64,000 bases of DNA from Persicaria tinctoria (Eukaryota > Streptophyta > Magnoliopsida > Caryophyllales > Polygonaceae). Positions 23,031 to 34,916 of the stretch are shown here, piece by piece; the stretch's first letter is position 1; every line of letters starts with the position of its first letter. The stretch is from assembly GCA_037127255.1 (NCBI GenBank), contig JBANSL010000005.1, forward strand, positions 8,494,001 to 8,558,000, written 5' to 3'. Position numbers and translations under genes: made by a program. Under the pieces are notes generated by a model that saw only the letters and a program-made list of their open reading frames with translations, had not been told where the DNA came from and did not search any database.

Positions 23031-23220
23031 TTCAACATTGATAACTGTAACTAAAATAACTGTAATCCGTTTACAGTTTATAGTTTTACAGTTTTTACAG
23101 TTTTTTTTACAGTTACTTTGTAATGAAGGGATCCAAATAACTGTTACAAGGAAGAAAATTGTATAATTATTGCCTATATATGTACATATCCATAAATAAT
23201 TCTTTGTTGTCCATTGGTGT

Positions 23221-23760
23221 ATGCAAACTGATTTTAACAGAAATCAGTATACGAGAACTTGTATTCTTACTGCTAACACATTCCCCTCCAAAAAGATGAA
23301 TTATGGCAACACTGTTGAGTTTTGCATAAGATTCCACCAAATGATGGACGAGCTGGATGGTGTTGTTTACCGTGGGTATCATATGACCCTCGTTGATGAG
23401 GCATATGAGATTAACAAAGAGGCTCGCAGGGTCGAGTTGGTGGAAGCCGTTGTGGTTCATTATACATTATATGAGGAATTACAAAGATCGATAATAGCAA
23501 CCGAACATCATATTCGCAGTGCACCCAAAGATGAAGACGCTGAAGCACTATCAAAGGTGATATTTGAAGTTTTATCCTTAATGTTTTTCCCCTCTAGTCT
23601 TAACTCTTATATTTTATGTTTTATCTAGGTGGAACGAGAACTTGGGAAACAAAGACAGATGTTGGAAGAGGCAAAGGACAACCTCATGCAGTGCGTTAAA
23701 GAAGTTTTAGATGCAGAAATGGAAAGGAGGAGGAAGATTGATGACTTTTTAGGACTGTAG
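23221..23760 (+). CDS. Unrecognised small two-exon protein with coiled-coil tail
   Basis: Exon 1 (23221-23556) and exon 2 (23629-23760) join in frame across a 72-bp GT-AG intron and give 155 residues. An internal Met at 23296 (MNYGNTVEF) is an alternative start. The N-terminal half is unremarkable. The C-terminal half is rich in Glu, Lys, Arg and Leu (VERELGKQRQMLEEAKDNL, then AEMERRRKIDDFLGL) and should form an amphipathic helix or coiled coil. I recognise no family. It lies between repeat array A3 and the convergent Ulp1-like gene, inside the proposed large Mutator-type element. It may be accessory cargo. The clean intron and open frame argue that it was coding recently. Confidence 0.55.
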
Positions 23761-24280
23761 TTCGAGTATATTAATAACTGATAATATTGGAGCTTATTTA
23801 TATGTTCAATGTAATTTTTTTTAGTTTCTATGTGTTTCAGACTAATGATATGATGTAACTTATTAATATCATATTAATTATATGGATATTTTGTAATTTC
23901 GCACCTCGTATTTGATATTATAAAGTATTATTGAAGTTTTATGTCTATCTTTTTTGATACTGCGGACACATTGTGTAATTTGGGGATTGAAAAGCGGGTT
24001 ATATTTTTGAGCAATTAAGTGGATGGTTTAAAATTAGTGCTGACACAGATTAGGAGTAGGGGTGACAGATACAAAGTTGTAATTGGTAATATTCATACAT
24101 TGATCATGTTCAGAAGTTTAAGGTATTAGTGTCGAATACAGAACAGTCTACGCCCAAATACATTCCAAAGTTTGCTAAAAAAACATGAAATTGTGTTGTA
24201 GCAGTTCAACCAAGATTTAGTTTCTGGCCCTGGATCCCCTTTGCAGTCATTTTTTAATGGGATTTCGCTGCCTTCACAAC

Positions 24281-27200
24281 TTATGTGTTCACTTCATTCA
24301 ACTCTGAGCAGACTATACCTGTTATGTACTTCACCCGTAGTTTTTATACATTCTTGAAATTGCCTTTTTCTAATCCACACTTGTAAACTTTCTCAGTCCC
24401 AAAGAAGGTCTCCATGTGGTGCATAAGGCATACTCCAGAATGCAGAAGTTTCTCTTCTCCGGCCCATGTGATGGGGACAGGTGAAGTTGGTGCATTTGAT
24501 ATTATCTCTGCCTTTGCTTCATGCCCCTTTTCATTTAGATACTCAATCATCATATCTCCCTGCATGAATTGAATTATAAGGCATGTAATGGTTAATGGCA
24601 AACTGAGATTATATTTGATTTTAAATAATACAAGTGAAGAATGTCTTAGACATCATTAACAAAACTTACCAAACATTCAAAGGGAGATACAAAGGTGCAA
24701 GTGGGTTTAGGACAAGATGGGGTGATATCAATGATTTGGATGACTTTTTATTTCAAGTTGTAGGCAACCATGACATAAATCCCTTCGCGTTGAACCCCAA
24801 ATACAAACTATTCAACATAATATTAAACAGATAGCAATTAGGGATGGAGCTTGTTAACTTTTATCTCAAATTCGGAATTTAAAGAACTTTATTCTGGGGG
24901 GTTATGTGGGAGTACCATGTCTATATCTCTCAACTGAATGTGTGGTGACATTGACAATGCAGTATCAAGCTGGAGGTTAAACTTCTTAAACTGTTCGTCA
25001 CAAGCTCTTGATGATACATTCTCCACATTAAACTGGATCAAGAATAGAGGTTAGTAAGAAAACATGCACATTGTAATAATGACAAAGAATTGGACCCACA
25101 GTGTAATTGAAAGATGAAAAAAGTAAAAATATTACAGATTTTTTGATATTCACAAATAGTCTTGATGGTGACAGAGCACTTTTATACTGTTCCTTGTGGT
25201 TGAGGACTGCTGTCCAAGCATCAACAACGACACTAGACATGTGGGTTTCATATTCAAGTGTACCCATGTCTGTTCTAACCACTTCAACAGACTTGTATTT
25301 GAATAAAACATCCCTGCAATGCGAATCATTACAAATCAACTTGTAACTGAACATACATTAAGTAAATTAAGATTAAAATCAACTTACGTCATATGAGGCA
25401 TTTTCATTGCTAAATAGGCTGAAACAGTGAGCTCAATTTCAGAGATAGAATTGTTAATGTCAACAACACGTGAATAATAAAGGTTTCTCAAAGATACAGA
25501 AGGTTTATGTGGTCTTCTTGCAACTTTTTCCATTTTGTGTCATTAAGTTGTTGTGCAGCATTCACATCAGCTGCGTTGACACATGGTGACCTTCGTGTTG
25601 GCAATGGAGCAGGGGACTTACATTTTCTTTTATCCCCCAAAGGCCTTCTTGATGGAATATCATTTTCAGTTTGAGTGGGAAGGGGATTGGCAGTAGTACA
25701 TAATGTGTCTGCAGTCTTAGCTTGAACGTCCTGTTGTATTGGAGGATGACCATGGCCTTCTGCAGGATTATGTTGTACGTCATTAGCATTCTCGTTTGCA
25801 TCTGCAGGGTTCTGCGTCATGCATGTATCTTCCTCAAAAGCAGAATCATTTGCAAATAAATCAAAGGAAAAATTCTCATCTCCTTTGATATTTGATTTCA
25901 ATTTTTGCTTATTCTGATATGCTACCTCAATCCGAGTAATGCAATCTATGAAAGCAGGATCTGACCAGAATGGGTGTTGGGAGTTGTTAAAAATTGTGTT
26001 TGGAGAGTCCTCCTTATAAGACCTGTCAGCAGCATCTGTAGCAGGCTCAGAGGTCACATCTTCCATCCCTAGAAGCTGGTTTTTCCCATGTAGAAGTCTT
26101 TTCACCTTGTCATTATGTTGTAGTTCAGGCGGTACATTTGTAGACCACTGAGCAAAATCGGTTATAGCAAATGCAAGCACATAAGTTTTTTTAGCAAAAG
26201 ACTGTATCCAACTCTAGAAGATAACAACACATAAAAAGTAAGAATAAAAAAACATCAGTAAATATCAAAACATTCTAAACTGTACCAATATTAGATTGAT
26301 TGGTTTAAAAAATTCATATAAACCTCAACTGGAGGTGGTTGTTTTTCTGGATCAACACGGTGACTGGTGCCTTCATCGTTTTGTGCAGTAGTGTGCAGAC
26401 AAGCTGTAAGGGGTATGTCTTGATGGGGAGGAACAATTTGGCGAGCCTGGGAAGTTTGTAATTCATGCCAACAAACACTGGGAAAGAACCAGTCATTCTT
26501 CTAAGTGCGACGCTTGAGAATAGTTTCACCCTATCCATATAAAACAACTACCACACCAAAGGGATAAACATATATCAGTATAATGATGGAGCAGAGACTG
26601 CTGACATGAAGAATACTATAGATATGGAGGTAAAAATAGGCACTGATGACATGGGTACTACCAACATGGTAAAGAAATTAAGCTAACATCATAGGAAAGG
26701 TTTGAAAAAAATAATTACAACCAAGAATAATAAAGGCCCTCTGAAATGGTCATTCTTGTTCTTTTCCCAGCTTTTCTTTACGTCAACCAAACTTTCCAAC
26801 ACGAGACCACACCAATTTAGGTCTTTCATTTCACCTAATTCAGGAACTACTCTTATTAAACTTTGGTTGGCATGCCCGTTTCCTAGAGTATCAACCAAGA
26901 TAGAGTCTAATATAACAATAATGTTCACAAGGAATTGATCACCACAGTCAGTGTCAGCTATCAATTTATCCATCACAATAGCTGTTGTTATATTATCCTG
27001 GACCTCAAATGTGCTTCTCCAATCTTGCACAAGACTGAAATTCTCTTTAGCTGTTTTTCTTCCAACTAAAACCTTCCCCATGGGGAAACCCATTGTGATA
27101 TGCACATTTATTTCTGCAATTTCAAGTTCTCCTCCATTAGCCAGCACCAAGAACCACTTGTTAGCATCAAACTGATCCACTAACCAATATGAAAGATGCA

Positions 27201-28120
27201 GTGGTAGGGTAACAATATCCAAGTTGAACAAAAATCCAAACCCAATATCTTGAATGAATTTCTTCTGCTTGTCATTCATTTTTTTCAATGATGACACCAG
27301 CAAGCGTGGGCTTGAACGTGCCTTCAAAGACGGGAGATTTTTTTGTCTGGTGTTCCTCTCGTTCCTCACAATCATCTGCTTGTTTTCTGTGTTAGGTGGT
27401 ATGTATGTGGGATCCGTTTGCTCATCAGATGTGATGATATACACAGTTGGGTTTACATGTTGAACAACCGTCTCATTAGGTGAATTGTTATGCAACCTTG
27501 CAACTTCAAGGGTTTCCACAGCAACAATGCTAATATGAAGAACAATCACAGGGGGCACTTCTTTCTTACTGTTTCTTCGAACAAGCGGTTGCGAATCTTT
27601 GGATTCAAGTGACCGACAACCCTCCCCTGCTTCATAGGCTTTACCAGGCTCAGTATCAACAAACAGTTCATCTTTGAAGGGAGGTGAATCTCTAAATAAA
27701 TCAACTACTGGAGGTTTAACTCCAGATCTTTTTGATCTCTTGGAAATTCGATTTGGACTATGTAGAACAGGTGAATCACTTAAACTCTGGGGACGTTTAC
27801 CTATTGAATGAACACTTACAATCAATTTCTACAAATATTGGACGTAATGACATTGTAAAAGAAGGCAGTTTATACCGTATAAATTTCAAAATTGAACGAT
27901 AAATCCATCACATTAACTACAAATTATAATGCGGAAGTAATTGAATTAGCAATGCTAGATCTTGGAAGGCTGAATAATTGTTTGATTATAAACATTCAAA
28001 CCTCTTGAATAAGTGCCATTTCCTAATTTTTGTGAAAACTAAACCCTAAACACTACTCGTTCTAATTTAAACTTTAATATACGGAAAATATGAAATCAAA
28101 CCTTTCGGATCTGATGACAT
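24281..28120 (-). pseudogene. Ulp1 (C48) protease-like transposon gene, degenerate
   Basis: A multi-exon gene on the minus strand. A short first exon (28120-28102) splices to 27800, giving MSSDPKGKRPQSL. The large second exon holds a SPRLLVSSLKKMNDKQKKFI segment followed by IGFGFLFNLDIVTLPL, as in plant transposon proteins that end in a Ulp1 domain (family recalled from memory). Later pieces include LFYMDRVKLF (26547), SWIQSFAKKTYVLAF (26214), VVVDAWTAVLNHKEQY (within 25354-25028) and a C-terminal SGVCLMHHMETFFG. Ulp1 enzymes cleave SUMO-type peptides using His, Asp and Cys. Here the usual DCG before the MRHMET-like segment reads HSG (Cys to Ser at 24437-24439), and the expected His position reads Ile-Tyr. 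Other lesions: probable frameshifts near 26495 and 25525, a TAA in the NLK-KVIQIID strand (about 24775), and a TAA at 24344-24346 before the natural end. It is a dead copy. Confidence 0.75.
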
Positions 28121-28394
28121 GTTGATGTATATGGTAGATTTCGTCTCCACATGCCTATAATCAAGCGTGAAGAAATCTCGCAGAGAAAGAGAGAGTAGAT
28201 TTAGCTGGAGGATGAAACAAACGAAGGTGATGGAGAACTTCTAGAATGAGAAAAGTGTTTTAGACATTTACATTGGTTGTTTTTTTTTTTTTGGGAAAAC
28301 CGTTTTTCTTTTCTTTCTTTTTTGTAAAAATTCAGAAATTGTGTAATACCTTATTTATTTCTTATTATTTAGCTTATAATTGCATACCTTAAAT

Positions 28395-29610
28395 TTATTT
28401 TTTCACAATATGATACTTTATTTTTCAATAGAATATGATTGCACAACATGGTGTATTGGTAGAAATTTGCTCAAAAACATATTATATTTGCTCAACCATA
28501 GTTTATATTTGCACAACAATTGAGACTTGTGATTTTGTGCTCAACATGATCTTATTTTTTCTGAATATAATTTTATACTTTTCGAATAAATTATTGCACA
28601 ACATGGTCTTATTTCTGCTCATTAATATAATAAAGCTGCACAACATGAGCGATTGGTGAAAATTTGCTCAACATTATTTTATTTTTGCTCAACAATAGTT
28701 TATATTTGCACAACAATCGAGACTTGTGAAATTGTTGGCAACATGATCTTATTTTCTATCTTTATGTTTTCATACTTTCTCAATAGATTATTGCACAACA
28801 TGGTATTATTTTTGCTCATCCATCGAATAAAATTGCACAACATGAAGGGGCAATTGGAGAAAACTTGCTCAACATCATCTTATTTTTGCTCAACAATAGT
28901 TTATATTTGCACAATAACGAGACTTGTGAAATGTTGCTCAACATTATCTTATTTTCTCTATTTATGTTTTCATATTTGCTCAATAGATTATTGCTCAACA
29001 TGGTCTTATTTTTGCTCATCAATAGAAATAAAATTGCACAACATGGTGTGATTGGTGAAAACTTGCTCAACATTATCTTATTTTTGCTCAACAATAGTTT
29101 ATATTTGCACAACAACGAGACTTGTGAAATGTTGCTCAACATTATCTTATTTTCTCTCTTTATGTTTTCATATTTTCTCAATAGATTATTGCTCAACATG
29201 GTCTTATTTTTTCTCATCAATAAAATAAAATTGCACAACATCGGGTGATTGTTGAAAACTGTCTCAACATCATATTCTTTTTGCTTAACAATACTTCATT
29301 TTTGCACAACAATTGAGACTTGTGAAATTGTTGGCAACTTGATCTTATTTTCTCTCTTTATGTTTTCATATTTTCTCAATAGTTATTGCTCAACATGGTC
29401 TTATTTTTGCTCATCAATAGAATAAAATTGCACAGCATGGGGCGATTGGTTAAAACTTGCTCAACATCATCTTATTTTTGCTCAACCATAGTTTATATTT
29501 GCACAATTATCAACACTTGTGAAATTTCGCTCAGCATGATTATATTTTTTATTAATGTTATTTTATAGTTGCTCACTAGATTATTTCTCAACATTGTATT
29601 ATTTTTTGAG
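28395..29610 (+). repeat. Repeat family B, array 3
   Basis: Six head-to-tail units of about 195-205 bp. GCACAACATG-type anchors fall near 28439, 28637, 28830, 29035, 29231 and 29428. Each unit also contains GCTCAACATCATCTTATTTT and AGTTTATATTTGCACAA. It lies between the start of the Ulp1-like gene and the end of the MULE transposase. Its orientation matches arrays B1 and B2 although the neighbouring genes are on the other strand. Confidence 0.85.
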
Positions 29611-29844
29611 TAAACAACAATGATATAAATCTGAAATTTGATGAGCACCGATGACAAAATTGCGCTGACATAGAAAAAAGAATATACAAACTTGTATTAT
29701 TACATAATAAAATCTAAAATTTTGTTCTATAATATTGAATTAATGTTTATTTTGAACCATAAATGTCATTCATAATGTCTAAGCTGTATTCTTTCCTACT
29801 AGCACTTTTATATAATACCGATGACAGAAATTGTGCTGATAGCC

Positions 29845-32651
29845 TTATTTTGAATGATTTATCCTCCTCTTGAACTCCCCCATTGAAAGCTTTCTATTTG
29901 AAGGTGGTCTTCCTGCTCTCTTTCTTACTACAGGGGGGTAACAGTTGATAGATTTTATCACATCAGGGACGTTCCCTTCATCTTTTTCCAACACTGGATA
30001 TATTGTTTCTGCATATGCCATACGCCAAGCATCATTGCTGTAAAAATTTACAACAAAATTAGACACATTTGCCTTTATGTGTGTAATGGCTAGACCCGGG
30101 CAAATGCGGGCGCGGGCCGGGCTTGGGACGGGTTTTACCCGAGATTTTGTCCCGGTGTCGCGGGCGCGGGCCGGGCTAAGCCCGCTTAACGGGTTGGATG
30201 TCGTGTCCGAGCCTGTCCGGAATTGCGGGCGCGGGCTACCCGCGGGTACCCGCAGTAATATATGTATATATACATTAATACACCGTATACATATACTAAT
30301 ATATTTATGTGTTTGTATATATACACTGTAATATATATGTGCTATACACTGTTTTTTTGTTTTTTTTGTTAATGAATATACACTGTATTACTGTAATATA
30401 CACTTAACACTTCTATATATATTTTTTGTATAAACAGTAGCATATGTATATATACAATGTTATATATTAGTAAATATATATGTTTTGTAATACAACTATA
30501 ATATATGTATATATACCAATAAAAATACATAATAAAAATACACAGTAATACATTCATATGCACTGTAATTTAAAAAAAAAGGTATATATATAATATATAT
30601 TTTATAATTTTAATAAAAAAGCGGGTACCCGTTACGGGCCTAGCGGCCCGCAGCGGGTACATTGGTCTTCCCAATCCCGTACCCGCTGCGGACGCGGGCC
30701 GGACTTAGCAGTCCGCATGGGCTTTTACCCTTGTCCATGCCCGCCCATATTAGCGGGCGGGCGGGGCGGGCCGAACGGGTCGGCCCGCGTTTGCCCAGGT
30801 CTAGTAATGGCTGATAGAGCATGTACACAAGGTATTTTCTCGACATCAAATACCATGCACGTACATGTCTTCGCTGATAGATCAATTATAGCTACGTCTC
30901 CTTCGCCTTTGATCTCAAATTGTGATGCATTCATCCTTTCTACTTTGTATAACCCAAATTGCTCTTGTGATTTCCTTATCACCTTAAGGATTTTAGGAGT
31001 TATTCTGTCTTGGTTTTCGAGTGCTTTCTCTCTTCTCTCCTGGAACCATGACGTGAGCTTTTCTCTAGCAAACTCCATAAGTGCCACAATAGGATAATCC
31101 TTTTTCCCTTTGAAAACGGAGTTCAAGCTCTCAGCATTGTTGGATGTCATCATGTTGTATCTATTTCACTTTGCATGTGCTCTAGCCCATTTTTCAAAAC
31201 CTCCTGACATCAGATATTCTGATAGTTTTGGACAAGTTGCTTCTATTTGTGCAAGGTAGTTGTTGAACTCTGAGATATTGTAACTCTCTGCTTCTTTTTT
31301 GAATATTTTCCCCAGTTGCTTTTTTTTGAATGTCGATTTGATGTTTTGTTTCAAGTGCCACATACATATGCAGTGTGTAGCTGTTGGGTAAACTAAAGAT
31401 ATAGCCCTTGAAATGCTAACATGTCTATCAGAGACAAACACTAAGTCATTTGAGGGAGGCACAACCTTCAGCAGCCGATACAAAAACCATTCCCAAGAGC
31501 TGTTGCTTTCAGAGTCAACAATACCAAAAGCAAGCGGATAAATGTGTATGTTTGCATCTTGCGCAACTGCTCCAACCAATGTGCCTCCATATTGTCCAGT
31601 TAAGAATGTGCAATCAATAACAACAACCTGGTAGATAAAGAAATGAAATTACTGATCATATTGACTTTATGAAAATCAATGATAACAGAATTTATGCTGA
31701 CGTTGAGTAAGACATACCTTCTTTAAGAGGGGGAATGCTCTGATGCGATGTCCAAAGGAAAGGAACAAGTACTTAAACTTGTCTTCTGTGTCTGTTGAAA
31801 TTAATGATATAGTCCCATTGTTTCTCGCCATGAGCATGTGCCAAAATGATGGCAAATCTGCATAATTGGATTCTAGTGTCCCCTTAACAATTGTGTGTGC
31901 AATTTTTGATGATTTCCATGCTGTCCAGTAGGTAATTGTCATCTTTTTTTTTCTGTTCTCATCTTATCCATTATCTGTGTTGGTTTGTATCCAGTGTCAA
32001 CACTGTGTAATTATATTGAAATTAGAATAAATAATATATTAAAAAGCAAGATTAAATTTAAATACTATTTCTTACAAAATTTACTCACCTTGATTTGATG
32101 ATGCTTGCAACCACCGAGGATGAAGGTTGTTTGCAGTGTTTTGTTCTGATATCCCACGTGCAAGTGTGCATGTCAACATATACTATAACCTCATGCCAAG
32201 TTTGACCAAAAGTTTTGACATGCACTTTCCATTTGCAGTTAGGATCTACACAATGCACCATATAATACTTTGGATCTTATTTTTCCACACGAAAACCAAA
32301 TATCTCGGTTATTGACAAGATTATCAAAGCATTCTTAACTGCTTTCCTGGATTCAAAGCTTTTGCCTATGCACATCAATTTTTCTGAATTCAGATTCAGA
32401 CTAGGCACGGTAGAGCTGTCAGCATCCCAATCTTCTAGTGTAGTTTCTCTCTTGTGTGTTGAAGAATAGAGTGTTCTCCATTTTTGAGTTGCAGAATCTT
32501 CATCACTAGCAGTATCACTGTTTCCAGAATACATGTCATCTCCAATATCTTCTAACAATACACCCTTCATCCTAGTGTCACCGATCAATGGCATGCTATT
32601 TTCCTCAGTGACAATGTCGGTTATATTTGGATTGCATGTCACCAACTGCAA
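29845..32651 (-). pseudogene. Mutator-like (MULE) transposase, mudrA type, broken
   Basis: Minus-strand gene with all MULE parts in order. First comes a MuDR zinc-finger-like N-terminus (IGKSFESRKAVKNA, CKWKVHVKTFG, DMHTCTWDIRTKHC). The catalytic core follows, with FLTGQYGGTLVGAVAQD, SDRHVSISRAI and a CMWHLKQN segment. Then come a SWIM zinc finger (CTCMVFDVEKIPCVH) and a basic tail with GRPPSNRK. GT-AG introns lie at about 32090-31990 and 31718-31630. Lesions: TAA at 32277-32279 inside the zinc-finger region, an apparent one-base loss in an A9 run near 31953, TGA at 31166-31168 before NRYNMMTSN, and a hAT insertion at 30091-30803 just after the SWIM motif. Another hAT element (32693-33872) cuts off the N-terminal side, so the true start is lost. 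The protein would cut and paste Mutator-type DNA; this copy cannot. Confidence 0.88.
30091..30803. mobile_element. hAT non-autonomous element inside the MULE transposase
   Basis: The ends TAGACCCGGGCAAA and TTTGCCCAGGTCTA are inverted repeats, with a perfect 8-bp duplication GTAATGGC (30083-30090 and 30804-30811). Subterminal regions are packed with GCGGGC/GCCCGC words. The 350-bp core is TA-rich, with many TATATA runs. There is no transposase. Leaving out the insert plus one TSD copy, the codons on either side (SAIT, then HIK) are in the same frame, so the coding exon was continuous before insertion. Confidence 0.88.
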
Positions 32652-32692
32652 ACTATCAATTGAGAATGTCTGTTGATGGACATGCTATTTTT

Positions 32693-33872
32693 TAGGGCTG
32701 GCAAATGGTACATAATTTACCATACCAACCACAAACCACCCATTTTGGTAACCACACTTGTGGTAACCACCGTGGTGGTAACCACGTAAATGTGGTACGG
32801 TAATGGTAATGAAGTGTGAATACCATAGTTATCATGGTTACCGAGTATATATATATATTTTTTTTTTATTTTTTTTTTATATTAGTTTTTACCTTTAAAG
32901 CTTTATGTTTTAACTTTTAATTTTTAACTGTTTAAGTTTTTAGTTTTTATTTTGTGTTAATTAACTTAATTTGACCTAAATATAAATTGGTTATTAAGTT
33001 CTTTAGTCTTTACTGGAAATTGGAAAGCGGCAACCCTAGTGCTCTTCGAAAGCTCTCAGACACACAAAGAGGAAACGGCAGCCCTCACAGCCTCACTTGC
33101 TCTCTCAAGGCTGCCGAGTGCCGAGGCAGTTCAAGCCTGAAGGGTTGCCCTCACTTGCTCTCTCAAGTCTCAATGGGTCGTCCTCGTGGTTCAATCGGAA
33201 GAAACGGTGGAGGCGGAAGGAATGTACGAGGTAGAGGTCTATTTATCCAACAATGGATCAGCTAGACTTTTACTTTGAGTGTGAAGAGCTTGAGATAGGT
33301 ACTTTCTTTAATTTCTAATTTCATTTTCATCTCAATGTTCTACTAAATGTCTGAATGTGATTCTTATATACAATTATTCATTTTCATATATTTAAGCTCA
33401 AGGATATGAACAAGCAACACCAACCGATCTGAGTGGACCTAGTGGAAGGAGTTGACATGAAGCAATAGCCAAACTCGGACCTTGCAATGATATTATTATG
33501 AATGTTTGGACTGTTGGTTTGTACTGTTGGTTTGAACTGGATTAGCTACTGAACTTGGTTTGTAATGTTGGTATATTTGGTTTTGAACTACTGAACTTTT
33601 GCTTTGGTATGTACTGCAGTACTGTTGGTTTATTTGGTTGTGAACTACTGGACTTGGTTTATTTGATTGTGAACTTGTTTGAATTGGCTTGTTTTGCTTG
33701 AATGTATATTCAACTTTTAACAGGTGGTAACCATGGTAATATACCGATGGTAACCACAAGTCGTGGTTACCACATGGTTGGTACGTTGTATGAAAGTTTA
33801 TGTTACCACCAGTTGGTGGTTGGTACGTGGTAATCACCATTTTTTGGTGGTTACCGTACCATGCCAACCCTA
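32693..33872. mobile_element. hAT non-autonomous element, 1,180 bp
   Basis: TAGGGCTGGCAAATGG and CCATGCCAACCCTA ends with a perfect 8-bp duplication CTATTTTT (32685-32692 and 33873-33880). It shares its terminal 100-150 bp at each end (GGTAACCACACTTGTGG, CACCATTTTTTGGTGG) with the element at 13743-14457 but has a longer interior. That interior includes a short glycine/arginine-rich frame near 33175-33265 (MGRPRGSIGRNGGGG) that may be a remnant of a parental element's first exon. It disrupts the 5' end of the MULE transposase gene. Confidence 0.87.
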
Positions 33873-33880
33873 CTATTTTT

Positions 33881-34613
33881 ATTACCTACTGATTTCTTCT
33901 CATTCTTCAGAAATAATGTATGTCGTAGATATAGGGGCTAGCCATTTATCTTTTTTTGTGATGTTGTGGCTAGCCAATTTTGTGGTTATGAAGAGCGGCA
34001 GTGTATTTTTGTTTGAATGTTACAGCATGAAACTAGTATACATGTACATGAATGCGATGTTTTATCGACAAAAGCGTGTTGCGTATCCAAACAAAAACAT
34101 CGGATTAAATATGAAAATAGTAGTGCATTCATACATTTAACATCAGATCCGTCTATTGAAACAGATGCCAGTATAAATTATACACATCGTTATCTACAAA
34201 ATAAATCGTGTCTCAATGGAGTAACGACGTCATTTTACATTTAAATCAATGTGAAAAACAAGTTTGAACACTAAAAATGATATATGAACTGATATATATT
34301 TGTCAAAGTAACATCGTTATCTACAAAATAAACAGATGTATCAATGGAGGAACAACGTCATTTTATTTTGAAAAAAACTGATACAAATGTATGATACGAC
34401 ATCTTCTGTGTATACAACTAACATAGTGCATTATTTTAGAACAATATAATATCACATATAATGGACATGAAATTAATATACAGAGAATGAATACTCTCAA
34501 TGTGATGTCGATAACATGAAAACACATCAGTTATGCCTATATTTCATGTGATCGGTTAAATTAAAACAATATAAAATCATAAATTATATATATAACATGA
34601 TTATAAACGTGAT
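33881..34613. other. No gene seen; two direct near-copies
   Basis: AT-rich sequence with no convincing coding region. A block of about 55 bp (ATCGTTATCTACAAAATAAA, then CAATGGAG and AACGTCATTTTA) occurs at about 34184-34238 and again at 34311-34363. This is the right-hand edge of the proposed Mutator-type cluster, but I could not identify its terminus. Confidence 0.45.
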
Positions 34614-34916
34614 CACTACAAAAACAATTGTTGTCTATGTTTTATTAAGACATCAATTAATTTTATAAATAAAGATGTAAATGTTACTTTTTTGCTTTAG
34701 GAGAACATCTTCACATGTTTTCAAATGACAAATAATGGATATTCATCAACAAGTGAACATGTCATAACCAAAATTGAGGGGTTCTAATTAATAAAAGACA
34801 TCTGCTTAAAACCGATGTGGAAATTTTGATCTTTTACTACACGCACAAAGAGATCGGAATTTTTTTTGAAAGACATTTGTTGACAACAGATCTATAATTG
34901 AAGTTTTTTAGTAGTG
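34614..34916. mobile_element. Possible short CACTA-like element
   Basis: The left end CACTACAAAAACAATTG and the right end, read on the other strand, CACTACTAAAAAACTTC are CACTA-type termini facing each other 303 bp apart. The interior contains AGACATC and ACCGATGT words. No 3-bp duplication is visible (GAT against TTA), so the pairing of these two ends is uncertain. The right end truncates the pararetroviral region. Confidence 0.45.

Noticed and set aside
28653..29248. Long open frames on both strands within repeat array B3
   Set aside because: They follow the repeat period and consist of the repeat translated; no protein family.
28395..29610. CRISPR-like array of regular repeats
   Set aside because: Units are about 200 bp, imperfect and contiguous, in a plant genome; this is a tandem repeat.
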